The translations under genes and the position numbers were made by a program. Of a stretch of 64,000 nucleotides of DNA, positions 16,674-24,807 are shown piece by piece (within the stretch, counting starts at the first letter, position 1; the number at the start of each line of letters is the position of its first letter). The DNA comes from Dactylosporangium vinaceum (GTDB lineage Bacteria > Actinomycetota > Actinomycetes > Mycobacteriales > Micromonosporaceae). The notes under the pieces were generated by a model, which did not search any database, had not been told where the DNA came from, and worked only from the letters and a program-made list of their open reading frames with translations. The stretch covers positions 9,052,001-9,116,000 of the forward strand of contig NZ_CP061913.1 of assembly GCF_019904175.1 (NCBI RefSeq), read 5' to 3'.

Positions 16674-17873
16674 GTGTCCTCCTCCACCAGCAGCAGCCCG
16701 CAGGAGTCGGTGCGCCGGCAGAACCTGGGGGCCCTGCTCCGCTACATCCACGTCCGCGGCGCGACCTCGCGGGCGGAGCTCACGACCCGGCTCGGCCTGA
16801 ACCGCAGCACCATCGGAGCCCTGACCGCCGACCTGGCGACCGCCGGCCTGATCGATGAGGGTGTACCGCAGGAGACCGGCCGCGCCGGCCGCCCGTCGAT
16901 CGTGGTCCGGCCGCGGTCGTCGCGCGTCTACGGGTACGCCCTGAGTCTCGAGCTCGACCGGCTCCGCGCCGCCCGCGTGGGCCTCGGCGGCCGGATCCTC
17001 GACGACCGCAGCGCCGCCCGCCCCGCCGGCACCGACCCGGCGCCCACCGTCGCCGCCCTGGCCGCTCTCGTCGCCGACATGCAGCGCACCGCCCGCGGCG
17101 GCGCGGCCGGCCCGGACGGCGCGGCCTGCGTCGGCTCCGCCCTGGCCGTCTCCGCGTCCGTGCGCCACCACCTCGGCTGGGCCGATGAAACGATCGAATC
17201 CGCGCTGGCCCCGGCCTTGACCCCGCACACCGGCGCGGCCGCCGGCCCGTTCGTCGGCGGCCTGGCCGACCTGGCCGCCCTGGCCGAGCACACCCGCGGC
17301 GCCGCCGCCGGCGCCGACAACGTCATCTACCTGCACGGCGACGCGGGCATCAGCGCCGGCATCATCGCCGGCGGCCGCCGCATCACCGGCTACGGCGGCC
17401 ACGGCGGCGAGGTCGGCCACATGGTCGTCAACCCGGGTGGCCGCCTGTGCGGCTGCGGATCCCGCGGCTGCTGGGAGACCGAGATCGGCGAACGCGCCCT
17501 CCTGCACCTGGCCGGCCGGGCCGTGCCGACCGCCGGCGCCGCGGTGGCCGCCACCGTCCTGGCCGCCCGGGACGGCGACGAGCACGCCCGAGCCGCGGTG
17601 GTGCACGCCGCCGACTGGCTGGGCTTCGGCGTGGCGAACCTGGTCAACATCTTCAACCCGACGGTTGTCGTCTTCGGCGGCACCCTGCGCGAGCTGTACG
17701 TCTCCGGCGCCGACGAGGTCCGCCACCGCCTGTACACGATGGCCCTCCCCGCCTGCCGCGCCCACGTGGCCCTGCACACCCCGCAGCTGGGCGCCGACGC
17801 GGCCCTGGTCGGCGCGGCCGAGCTGGCCTTCGAGCCCCTCCTGACCGACCCCCTCTACGCCGTCAAGCCCTGA
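16674..17873 (+). CDS. ROK-family transcriptional regulator
   Basis: A 399-residue ROK protein with a winged helix at the N-terminus (TSRAELTTRLGLNRSTIGALTADLATAGL, about residues 31-59), a ROK domain with GEVGHMVVNPGG and the zinc motif CGCGSRGCWE. It is clearly distinct from the ROK gene at the other end of the ABC cassette. Because it follows a strong terminator and has its own GGAGG site before the GTG start, it must have its own promoter or rely on readthrough. A regulatory role over the same sugar system is inferred from position. Confidence 0.85.
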   Translation: MSSSTSSSPQESVRRQNLGALLRYIHVRGATSRAELTTRLGLNRSTIGALTADLATAGLIDEGVPQETGRAGRPSIVVRPRSSRVYGYALSLELDRLRAARVGLGGRILDDRSAARPAGTDPAPTVAALAALVADMQRTARGGAAGPDGAACVGSALAVSASVRHHLGWADETIESALAPALTPHTGAAAGPFVGGLADLAALAEHTRGAAAGADNVIYLHGDAGISAGIIAGGRRITGYGGHGGEVGHMVVNPGGRLCGCGSRGCWETEIGERALLHLAGRAVPTAGAAVAATVLAARDGDEHARAAVVHAADWLGFGVANLVNIFNPTVVVFGGTLRELYVSGADEVRHRLYTMALPACRAHVALHTPQLGADAALVGAAELAFEPLLTDPLYAVKP

Positions 17874-18005
17874 CCGCCCACGTCCCCCACCGCGGCCGGG
17901 GTCGGTTGTCCGCCGCTCGACGGGTCCGTTCGTTGCGGGAAACCCGCAACTGTGGTGCGGGCCGGTACCGAGGCCGGGCCGGGCGGTGCGTCCCAGACTT
18001 GGGCG

Positions 18006-18794
18006 GTGCGGTCACGACTCCTGGTGCTTGTCGGCGTGGCACTGCTCGCGACCGGGTGTGCAGCCCATGACGAGGCGCAGGTCCAGGGGCGGCCCGGTCC
18101 TTCGGTGACGGCCTCCGGCCCGGAGGTGTCCGGTGGATCCGGGCTCAGCGCTGCGCTGCTGGCCCGGGTCCCGCACTTCGCCGCGCCGCCCGCTCCGCAG
18201 CCGGTCTCGGTGCCCGCCGGCCCGTCGGCCGGGTGGTACAGCGCGATCCCGACGACCCAGCCGGTCGCGTTCATCACCATCGACGACGGCTGGACCAAGG
18301 ACCCGCACGCCCTGGACCTGTTCAAGGCGGCCCACGTGCCGATCACGCTGTTCCTGGAGATCAACGCCATCAAGTCCGACCCGGGGTACTTCACCCAGCT
18401 CCAGCAGGCGGGCGCGGTGATCGAGGCGCACACGATCTCCCACCCGGAGCTCAAGGGCAAGTCCTACGACGTGCAGAAGCACGAGATCTGCGGCTCGGCC
18501 GACGAGCTCGGCCGCCTCTACGGGCGCCGGCCGCTGCTGTTCCGGCCGCCGTTCGGCGACAAGGACGCGACAACGCTGCGGGTGGTGCACGACTGCGGGA
18601 TGAAGGCCGCGTTCTTCTGGCGGGAGACGACCGACAAGGGCATCGTGCGATACCAGGCCGGGCAGCAGGTCAAGGCGGGCGACATCGTGCTCATGCACTT
18701 CCGCCCGGCGTTCGTGGACGACTTCCTGGCGGTGCTCAAGGCGATCGCCGACGCGGGCCTGACGCCGGCCTCGCTGGAGTCCTACATCTCCTGA
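18006..18794 (+). CDS. Polysaccharide deacetylase-family lipoprotein
   Basis: From GTG 18006 the protein has a short classic lipoprotein signal, RSRLLVLVGVALLATGC; earlier GTG codons (17952) would only lengthen the N-terminus. The NodB-like domain shows FITIDDGWTKD (motif 1, catalytic Asp-Asp), EAHTISHPEL (motif 2, metal-binding His-x3-His) and RPPFGDKD (motif 3). The complete metal triad suggests an active de-N- or O-acetylase acting on peptidoglycan, chitin-like or exopolysaccharide substrate outside the membrane. Its last codons overlap the end of the convergent histidine-kinase gene by 13 bp. Confidence 0.85.
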   Translation: MRSRLLVLVGVALLATGCAAHDEAQVQGRPGPSVTASGPEVSGGSGLSAALLARVPHFAAPPAPQPVSVPAGPSAGWYSAIPTTQPVAFITIDDGWTKDPHALDLFKAAHVPITLFLEINAIKSDPGYFTQLQQAGAVIEAHTISHPELKGKSYDVQKHEICGSADELGRLYGRRPLLFRPPFGDKDATTLRVVHDCGMKAAFFWRETTDKGIVRYQAGQQVKAGDIVLMHFRPAFVDDFLAVLKAIADAGLTPASLESYIS

Positions 18795-19744
18795 GCGGCC
18801 TGGGCGGGCAGTTCCAGGCGCACGACGGTCCCGCCGGAGGGACCCGAGCCGACGAAGAGCTCCGCGCCCAGCAGCTCGGCCCGTTCCTGCATGCCGAGCA
18901 GCCCGTGGCCGGCCTTGAACCCGGCCGGAGGCGCCCCGGGCCCGTCGTCGCGCACGAGCACCCGCACCGCCGGCCCGTGGGTCGTCGCCTCGATCCGCAC
19001 CCGCCCGCCCCCGGCGTGCCGGACGGCGTTGGTCAGCGCCTCCTGCACGATCCGGTACACCGCCGTCTCCACGGTCGCCGGCAGCCGGGGCAGCCCGTCG
19101 ACGGCGACCTCCACGTCGATTCCGTCGCGGTCCCGGGCGTTGCGGGCCAGGTCCTCGAGGGCCGCCGCCAGGCCGAGCGCGTCAAGGGCGAGGGGCCGCA
19201 TCTGGGCGATGAGCCGGCGCAGTGACTGGATCTGCCGCCCGACGATCTCCCGGGCGTCGGCGACCCCGGCCGGTGTGGCCAGCAGGACCTGGACGGCGGC
19301 CAGCTCCTGCAGCGTGTCGTCGTGCAGCTCCCGGGCCCACCGCCGCCGCTCGGCCTCCGCCCCGTCCAGCCGCGAGCCCGCTTCCCGCAGCCGCGCCCGC
19401 CGCCGCTCCAGGGCCGCCTCCCGCAGCGCCAGCCCGGCCGTGGCGAACAGCAGCGCCACCGGGATGAGCAGGAGCAGCACCTCGGGCGCCGGCTGCCGGC
19501 TCTCCTGCCACAGCGCCGCCACGGCGATGAGCGCCGCGATGCCGGCCGCCGCCAGCAGCCGGGCCCGCACCGCCGAGCGCCGGGGTGCGCCGGCCGGCGC
19601 CAGCGCGAGGGCGAGCAGGAACACCATGCCCGCGCCCGCGCCCGACCAGAGCTCGGCCCGCGGCGCGACCCCGCCGAGCTCCAGCACGATCGCCGTGCCC
19701 AGCAGCACGACCCCGACGCCGGCCAGCGCGGCGACCCGCTTCAC
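18782..19744 (-). CDS. Sensor histidine kinase, NarL/DesK type
   Basis: The 320-residue kinase starts at GTG 19744, overlapping the response-regulator stop by 4 nt (GTGA). Four or five N-terminal TM helices (residues 3-120) form the sensor, followed by a coiled coil, the HisKA_3 motif RELHDDTLQELA with the phospho-His, and a HATPase domain with N-box ALTNAVRHAGG, G1 DDGPGAPP and G2 GHGLLGMQERA. The signal is unknown; the membrane-embedded sensor resembles DesK-like kinases that read membrane state. Confidence 0.9.
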   Translation of the reverse strand: MKRVAALAGVGVVLLGTAIVLELGGVAPRAELWSGAGAGMVFLLALALAPAGAPRRSAVRARLLAAAGIAALIAVAALWQESRQPAPEVLLLLIPVALLFATAGLALREAALERRRARLREAGSRLDGAEAERRRWARELHDDTLQELAAVQVLLATPAGVADAREIVGRQIQSLRRLIAQMRPLALDALGLAAALEDLARNARDRDGIDVEVAVDGLPRLPATVETAVYRIVQEALTNAVRHAGGGRVRIEATTHGPAVRVLVRDDGPGAPPAGFKAGHGLLGMQERAELLGAELFVGSGPSGGTVVRLELPAQAAQEM

Positions 19745-20370
19745 GGCAGCAGCCCCATCCGGTGGGCGGCCGCCACCAGCTCCGCCCGGCTGCCCAGTCC
19801 GAGCCGGGCCCGCAGGCTGGCCCGGTGCGTCTCCACCGTCCGCAGGCTGACCGCCAGCCGCTGGGCCACTTCGGCGTTGGTGTGCCCGGCGGCCAGCAGC
19901 GCCAGCACGTCGCGCTCGCGGGGGCTCAGCGCGTCGGCGGGCTCGGGGCGGCTGCGGGCGAGGCGGGCGCCGAGCTCGGCGTCGACGTACACGGAGCCGT
20001 GCATGACGGTCTCGACGGCGCGCAGCAGCTCGTCGGCGGCGGCTTCCTTGAGGACGTAGCCGTGGACGCCGCCGGCGAACGCCTCCCGCGCGAACGACAC
20101 GTCGTCGTGCATGGTCAGCACCACGATCCGCGGGGGCGGGTCGGCCGCGAGGAGCTCCGCCAGCACGGGGAGCGCGCTTTCGGCGCCGAAGCTGAGGTCG
20201 AGCACGATGAGGTCCGGCCGCAACCGGTGCGCGACCGCCCGCAGCTCCGCCAGGCCGGCCGCTTCGCCCTCGACCCGGCACCGGGGATCGCCGGCCAGGA
20301 GCGCCCGCAGGCCGGCCCGGACGACCAGGTGGTCGTCGGCCAGCAGGATTCGCCAGGAGGTCACCCTCAC
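19741..20370 (-). CDS. NarL/FixJ-family response regulator
   Basis: A 209-residue regulator with a receiver domain (acidic pair DD at residues 12-13, phospho-Asp58 in IVLDLSF, Thr in LTMHDD, Lys in YVLKEA) and a LuxR-type HTH (LSPRERDVLALLAAGHTNAEVAQRL ending TVETHRASL). It is first in the operon with the kinase. The divergent Rieske-lipoprotein gene 256 nt away is a plausible target, since such pairs often control the neighbouring gene. Confidence 0.92.
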   Translation of the reverse strand: MRVTSWRILLADDHLVVRAGLRALLAGDPRCRVEGEAAGLAELRAVAHRLRPDLIVLDLSFGAESALPVLAELLAADPPPRIVVLTMHDDVSFAREAFAGGVHGYVLKEAAADELLRAVETVMHGSVYVDAELGARLARSRPEPADALSPRERDVLALLAAGHTNAEVAQRLAVSLRTVETHRASLRARLGLGSRAELVAAAHRMGLLP

Positions 20371-20626
20371 TTTCTACTCCCCGGAGGCGGCGGCGACGGC
20401 GGCGCAGTGCTCGTGCGGCCGGGGTGAGCAACGGCGCGGCGCCGGGGGCCGGATCGTGCCTGTGGCATGGCGTTGCGTAGCCGGCGGGCGGTCGAGCGGT
20501 TTCGACACCGCAGAACTAGATAATCTTCCATGTGTCTATGTAGGCTTGCCAAGCCCTCAACTAAAAGCGCGCCACAACGCTGTGGCGGGCTGTGCCCTGC
20601 CCGCACATCGAAGGGACATCGTGGCA

Positions 20627-21127
20627 ATGACCGAAGACCGCGTGCAACCCGCGCTCTGCGCTCACCGGCGGGCGCTGCTCGCCGGGATCGGCGGACTGGG
20701 AGCCGTCTCTCTCCTGGCCGCGTGCGGCGATGACGGCGCCACCGCGAACACGCCCGCCTCTGCCCCGGCCGAGCAGGCTGCCGGGAAGCCGTCCGCGCCG
20801 GCCGCCGGCCAGCCGTCCGCCAACGCGTCAGGCGGCGCGAAGACGGGGCCTGTCGGCGACACCGCCCAGGTGCCGGTCGGCAGTGGCATCGTGCAGAACG
20901 GCGTGCTCATCGTGCAGCCCGTCAGTGGAACTTTCAAGGTGTTCGACGCCGCCTGCCCGCACAAGGGTGTGCTCGTGAAGCCGCCGGAAAACGGCGTCGT
21001 GCTGTGCCCGGCGCACGCCTCGAAGTTCAACCCGGCGGACGGCGCGAAGATCTCGGGGCCGACGCCCACCGGGCTCAAGGAGCTCAAGTCGAAGATCGAC
21101 GGCACCACCATCATGCGCATGGAGTGA
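20627..21127 (+). CDS. Rieske [2Fe-2S] lipoprotein
   Basis: The 166-residue protein has a combined Tat and lipoprotein signal: the twin arginine HRRALLAG and the lipobox LLAAC at about residue 31. A low-complexity Ala/Pro/Gln linker follows, then a small Rieske domain with cluster ligands CPH and CPAH. It is therefore probably an exported, membrane-tethered single-cluster electron carrier. The Rieske half lacks oxygenase or cytochrome bc partners nearby. ATG 20627 is chosen for AAGGGA 10 nt upstream; GTG 20621 is possible. The 256-nt upstream gap contains TAGATAAT (20517-20524), a candidate -10. Confidence 0.88.
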   Translation: MTEDRVQPALCAHRRALLAGIGGLGAVSLLAACGDDGATANTPASAPAEQAAGKPSAPAAGQPSANASGGAKTGPVGDTAQVPVGSGIVQNGVLIVQPVSGTFKVFDAACPHKGVLVKPPENGVVLCPAHASKFNPADGAKISGPTPTGLKELKSKIDGTTIMRME

Positions 21128-21131
21128 GCGA

Positions 21132-21163
21132 GGGGCGGCCGCCGGACACCGGGCGGCCGCCCG
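21132..21163. terminator. GC-rich bidirectional terminator hairpin
   Basis: GGGCGGCCGCC-type arms around cggacacc form a long hairpin with one bulge, directly after the Rieske stop and before the convergent GGDEF-EAL gene end. Its position between convergent genes suggests it serves both. Confidence 0.55.
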
Positions 21164-21175
21164 TACGGGCCGGGG

Positions 21176-23449
21176 TCAGGAACGCCCGGCCGGCGCAGCG
21201 GCCCGGCGCAGTGACGTGAGCTCGGCCGCCGGCACCGGGCGCCCGTAGTAGTAGCCCTGCGCGTACTGGTACCCGAGCCGGCGCAGCGCCGCCGCCTGCT
21301 CCTCGGTCTCGACGCCCTCCGCGACCGCGCGCAGCCGCAGGCCGTCGGCGATGCCGATCAGGGCCTCGGCGATGACCGACCGCTCGCCGGCGTCGGTCAC
21401 GTTGTCCACAAAGGACTTGTCCACCTTCAGCACGTCGACCGGGCAGGTGCGCAGCAGGCCCAGCGACGAGTGTCCGGTGCCGAAGTCGTCGAGCGCCACC
21501 TGCACCCCGAGCCGCTTCACGGCGTGCAGCTCGTCGAGCGCGGACCCGCCGTCGAAGACCGCCGTCTCCGTCACCTCGACCATGAGGCAGGACGGCGGCA
21601 GTCCCGCGGTCCGCAGCTCGTCGCGCAGCGTGGCGGCGAACCCGGTCTCACGCAACTGGCGCGGGGAGACGTTGACGGAGACGTACCGCAGAGCATCGGG
21701 TCCCAACTCTCTTCGCCACTGCGCGGCCTGGCGCAGCGCCTCGGTCAGCACCCACTGCCCGACCGGCACGATCATCCCGGTGCGCTCGGCCGCCGGGATG
21801 AACAGGTCGGGCCGGATCATGCCGCGCTCCGGGTGCTCCCAGCGCACCAGCGCCTCCACGCCGACCGGGCCGCCGTCGTCGAGGCGCACGATCGGCTGGT
21901 AGAACACACGCAGCTGGCCGAGGTCGAGCGCGGTGCGCAGCTCGGCCGCGACCCGGGCCTGCTCGGCGCCGCGCTGGTCCATCGCCGAGTCGTACGCGAC
22001 CTGGCGGCCCTTGCCCTGGACCTTCGCCGCGTACATGGCCACGTCGGCCCGGCGCAGCAGCTCGTCGGCGTCGCTCAGCTCGGACTCGCCGACCGCCACG
22101 CCGATGCTCGCCTCGACGACGAGCGCGTGGCCGGCCGCGTCCACGGGCAGGCGCAGCCCCGCGGCCACGGTCCGCAGGACCCGCAGCGCGGCGGGCTCGT
22201 CGGCGGCCGGGAATACCAGGGCGTACTCGTCCCCGCCGAGCCGGGCCACGAGCGCCCCCGGCATCAGCTCCCGCAGCCGGCCCGCGACCGCGCGCAGGAG
22301 CGCGTCGCCGGTGGTGTGCCCCAGGTCGTCGTTGATGGCCTTGAAGTCGTCGATGTCGACGAGCGCGACCGCCACCCGCTCGCCCCGCCCGAGCTCGTCG
22401 GTGATGTGCTGGGTGAGCAGCCGCCGGTTGGCCAGGCTGGTGAGCGAGTCGTGCCCGGCCTGCCAGGCCAGCGACCGCACCAGCTCGGCGTTGTCGCGCA
22501 GCGCTGTCACCTGGCGCGCGCCCACGAGCAGCACCTGGGTCACCGCGCCGATGGCGACGCCGAGGATGTCCGCGCCGTGCATCCAGGCGTCGGCGAGCAG
22601 CAGCAGGCAGGTGGCGAGGACGCCCGCGTAGGACACGAAGCCGGGCCGCTCGCGCTGCCGTGGCGTCGCCGGGACGACGCGGGCGGCGCGGCGCTGCCGG
22701 TCGGCCGCGAAGGTGAGCACGAGGCAGGTGATGGGCAGGAGGATGGGGGTGCCGTTGAGGTACGGCCGCGGCCCCAGCAGCGGTGCCAGCGCCCCGCCGA
22801 GCCCACCGACGGCACCGGCCGAGGCGAGCAGGTAGAGCGCCCGCCGGTCCAGCGGCCCGGTGCCGGTGAACGCGATCTTCACGAACGCGAACACGCACAC
22901 GGCGAGACACCCGAGCAGCGCCATGATGGCGCGGACCCCTGTCACGTTGCCGCCCGACCACGACTGCCAGTCGCTGAGCAGGAAGTGCCAGGCGAACGTG
23001 GCGACGGTGACGAGTACCGTGCCGCAGTCCAGACCGAAGCGCAGCCACTCACCGCGGGTCCGCGGCGCACCCGGGATGCGGAACATGGCCCACAGCAGCA
23101 CCACGAGGCCACCCACGTAGATGCCGGCGGTCAGCGAGCCCACGTGCCCGGTCCGGGCGATCCCGCGCGCCATGTCGGCTCCGTTGCTGACCGCTCCGAG
23201 CCCGATGAAGGCCATGGCCACCGCGACGTGCCGCCAGAACCGCGCCGCCCCCGGCGCGATCCCGGGCGCCGCCGCGGCCCGCAGGCAGGCGGCGATGCCG
23301 AACCCGACAGCGCAGGGCACGGCGATCCAGCTGACCGCGGCCGGCGTGGGCCGCACGAGCCCCACCGCGAACCACCCCTCGGCCAGCAGGGCCAGCACCG
23401 AGGCCGCGATGAGCAGCCGTGTCGGTCGCCAGGGCGCCACCCTCTCCAC
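21176..23449 (-). CDS. Membrane diguanylate cyclase / phosphodiesterase (GGDEF-EAL)
   Basis: A large protein with about eight N-terminal TM helices, then a GGDEF domain (active site GGDEY, a tolerated variant, and VDIDDFKAINDDLGH) and a full EAL domain: EALVRWEHP, the EVTET metal-binding motif, DDFGTGHSS, KVDKSF and EGVET. Both c-di-GMP synthesis and hydrolysis motifs look intact, so net activity cannot be predicted. The N-terminal membrane region is homologous to that of the GGDEF protein at 27.7-29.7 kb (shared RFWRH, WLR-GLD and WHFLL motifs). The frame extends to a TTG at 23488; GTG 23449 is preferred but neither has a good ribosome site. Confidence 0.9.
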   Translation of the reverse strand: MERVAPWRPTRLLIAASVLALLAEGWFAVGLVRPTPAAVSWIAVPCAVGFGIAACLRAAAAPGIAPGAARFWRHVAVAMAFIGLGAVSNGADMARGIARTGHVGSLTAGIYVGGLVVLLWAMFRIPGAPRTRGEWLRFGLDCGTVLVTVATFAWHFLLSDWQSWSGGNVTGVRAIMALLGCLAVCVFAFVKIAFTGTGPLDRRALYLLASAGAVGGLGGALAPLLGPRPYLNGTPILLPITCLVLTFAADRQRRAARVVPATPRQRERPGFVSYAGVLATCLLLLADAWMHGADILGVAIGAVTQVLLVGARQVTALRDNAELVRSLAWQAGHDSLTSLANRRLLTQHITDELGRGERVAVALVDIDDFKAINDDLGHTTGDALLRAVAGRLRELMPGALVARLGGDEYALVFPAADEPAALRVLRTVAAGLRLPVDAAGHALVVEASIGVAVGESELSDADELLRRADVAMYAAKVQGKGRQVAYDSAMDQRGAEQARVAAELRTALDLGQLRVFYQPIVRLDDGGPVGVEALVRWEHPERGMIRPDLFIPAAERTGMIVPVGQWVLTEALRQAAQWRRELGPDALRYVSVNVSPRQLRETGFAATLRDELRTAGLPPSCLMVEVTETAVFDGGSALDELHAVKRLGVQVALDDFGTGHSSLGLLRTCPVDVLKVDKSFVDNVTDAGERSVIAEALIGIADGLRLRAVAEGVETEEQAAALRRLGYQYAQGYYYGRPVPAAELTSLRRAAAPAGRS

Positions 23450-23616
23450 GCCGCCGAGATCGGCACCACAGCCCCGTTCATGAAACAAACCCGAGATTCG
23501 GCGGTTGCCGGGGCCCCTTCGCTCCCGTCCCGGGCGCCGGAGCCGGGCCGGCGCGGGCGCCGCGGGTGCACGGTCGTTCGGCCGGGACCGAACGATCGCG
23601 GCCCTACCGTGCCGGC

Positions 23617-24081
23617 ATGGAGTATCCGCAAGTCACCGAGGCCGACGTCACCACCCTGATCGACGCCGCCGTCGCGGAGGTGCTGAGCATCGCGGCGGGC
23701 TGGCTCGGGTGGGACGGGCGGCCCGTGGTGTTCGACGGCAATGCGTGGACGCCGCACAAGGCGCTGCGGCGGGTGACCGATCACCTCATCGACCACCTGG
23801 CCGAGATCGAGTGCCGGCTGGCCGGGATCGAGCCGCTCGCCGATCACTGGCATGGGCGGGCGGTCACGACGCACGCCGACGTTGCCCGGTTCACGGAGTC
23901 CGACCTGGACGAGGCGACGAGCCGGTTGACGCGGCTCGCCGTCACCTACCGGGCGCGGCTGCGGGGCCTGGCCCCTGACCGGCTGGACCTGCGGCCCGAC
24001 GCCGCGACCTGGACGGTGCGGGAAGTGGTGCACCACGTCTCGGAGGTCACGTACTACGCGCGGACCATGGCCACGGGGTGA
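23617..24081 (+). CDS. DinB-like / mycothiol-dependent maleylpyruvate isomerase-type protein
   Basis: The 154-residue protein looks like a four-helix DinB-superfamily bundle, with conserved helices RRVTDHLIDHLAEIE and VREVVHHVSEVTYYAR supplying the His residues that bind a metal in this fold. In actinomycetes such proteins are often mycothiol- or bacillithiol-dependent transferases. No substrate is suggested. The start ATG 23617 lies 43 nt before the usual first helix. It is followed by the acVLRF1 gene after 42 nt. Confidence 0.7.
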   Translation: MEYPQVTEADVTTLIDAAVAEVLSIAAGWLGWDGRPVVFDGNAWTPHKALRRVTDHLIDHLAEIECRLAGIEPLADHWHGRAVTTHADVARFTESDLDEATSRLTRLAVTYRARLRGLAPDRLDLRPDAATWTVREVVHHVSEVTYYARTMATG

Positions 24082-24123
24082 CGCACTGGCGGACGCCGAT
24101 CCGGCGCGGGCTAGGTTGGACGG

Positions 24124-24759
24124 ATGGTGACGGCGAAGCCCGCGGCCGGCGGCGGGCGGTGGGTGGAGATCTCGCCGGAGCGGCTGCGCGGGTGGCTCGA
24201 CGGGTTCTACGGGCGCCATCAGGGTGCCGACGAGTCGGGACTGGTGCTGACCGGGACGAACAACGGCGACCGGGCGACGCTGTTCCCGCCGCCCGGGCTG
24301 GACGGCGTGGCCGACATCGACGCGCTGCTCACCGGCGTCGCCACCCCGCCGCGGATCGGGCTGCTCCTCGCGCGCAAGGGTGCCATGGCGGCGGGCATCG
24401 TGGACGGCACCGCCATCACCGCCTCCAAGGTGGAGCGCTTCCACGTGCACGGGCGCACCGCGGCCGGCGGCTGGTCGCAGCAGCGCTACGCCCGCCGGCG
24501 CGACAACCAGGCCGACCAGGTGGCCGGCAAGGCCGCGGACATCGCCGAGCGGATCCTGCTGCCGGAGGTGGCGACCCTCGCCGCGCTCGTCTGCGGCGGC
24601 GACCGCGGGACCGTCGACGCGATCCTCGAAGACCGCCGCCTCGCACCGCTGGCCGCCCTGCGCCACGAGCGGCTGCTCGAGGTGGCCGAGCCCCGCCTGA
24701 TCGTGCTGGAGGAGGCGGCCGTGGCCGCGCGCAAGGTGCGCATCCACCTGGTGCCGTAA
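24124..24759 (+). CDS. acVLRF1-family peptidyl-tRNA hydrolase (release-factor-like)
   Basis: The 211-residue protein carries the family's catalytic-loop motif GRTAAGGWSQQRYARRR (residues 110-125), with the glutamines that correspond to the GGQ-like residue of Vms1/eRF1 proteins. The actinobacterial class of VLRF1 is thought to release nascent chains from stalled ribosomal 60S/50S subunits in quality control. The N-terminal half has ISPERLRGWLDGFYGRH and LLLARKGAMAAGIVDG, as expected. The start is GTG/ATG with weak ribosome site. A hairpin terminator follows. Confidence 0.8.
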   Translation: MVTAKPAAGGGRWVEISPERLRGWLDGFYGRHQGADESGLVLTGTNNGDRATLFPPPGLDGVADIDALLTGVATPPRIGLLLARKGAMAAGIVDGTAITASKVERFHVHGRTAAGGWSQQRYARRRDNQADQVAGKAADIAERILLPEVATLAALVCGGDRGTVDAILEDRRLAPLAALRHERLLEVAEPRLIVLEEAAVAARKVRIHLVP

Positions 24760-24763
24760 CGAA

Positions 24764-24789
24764 ACGGGCCGCCCCGGAGGACGGCCCGT
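24764..24789. terminator. Bidirectional terminator hairpin
   Basis: ACGGGCCG (24764-24771) pairs with CGGCCCGT (24782-24789) around a 10-nt loop, between the convergent acVLRF1 and GH55 genes. Confidence 0.65.
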
Positions 24790-24807
24790 CTCGTGAACAC
24801 GTGCTGC

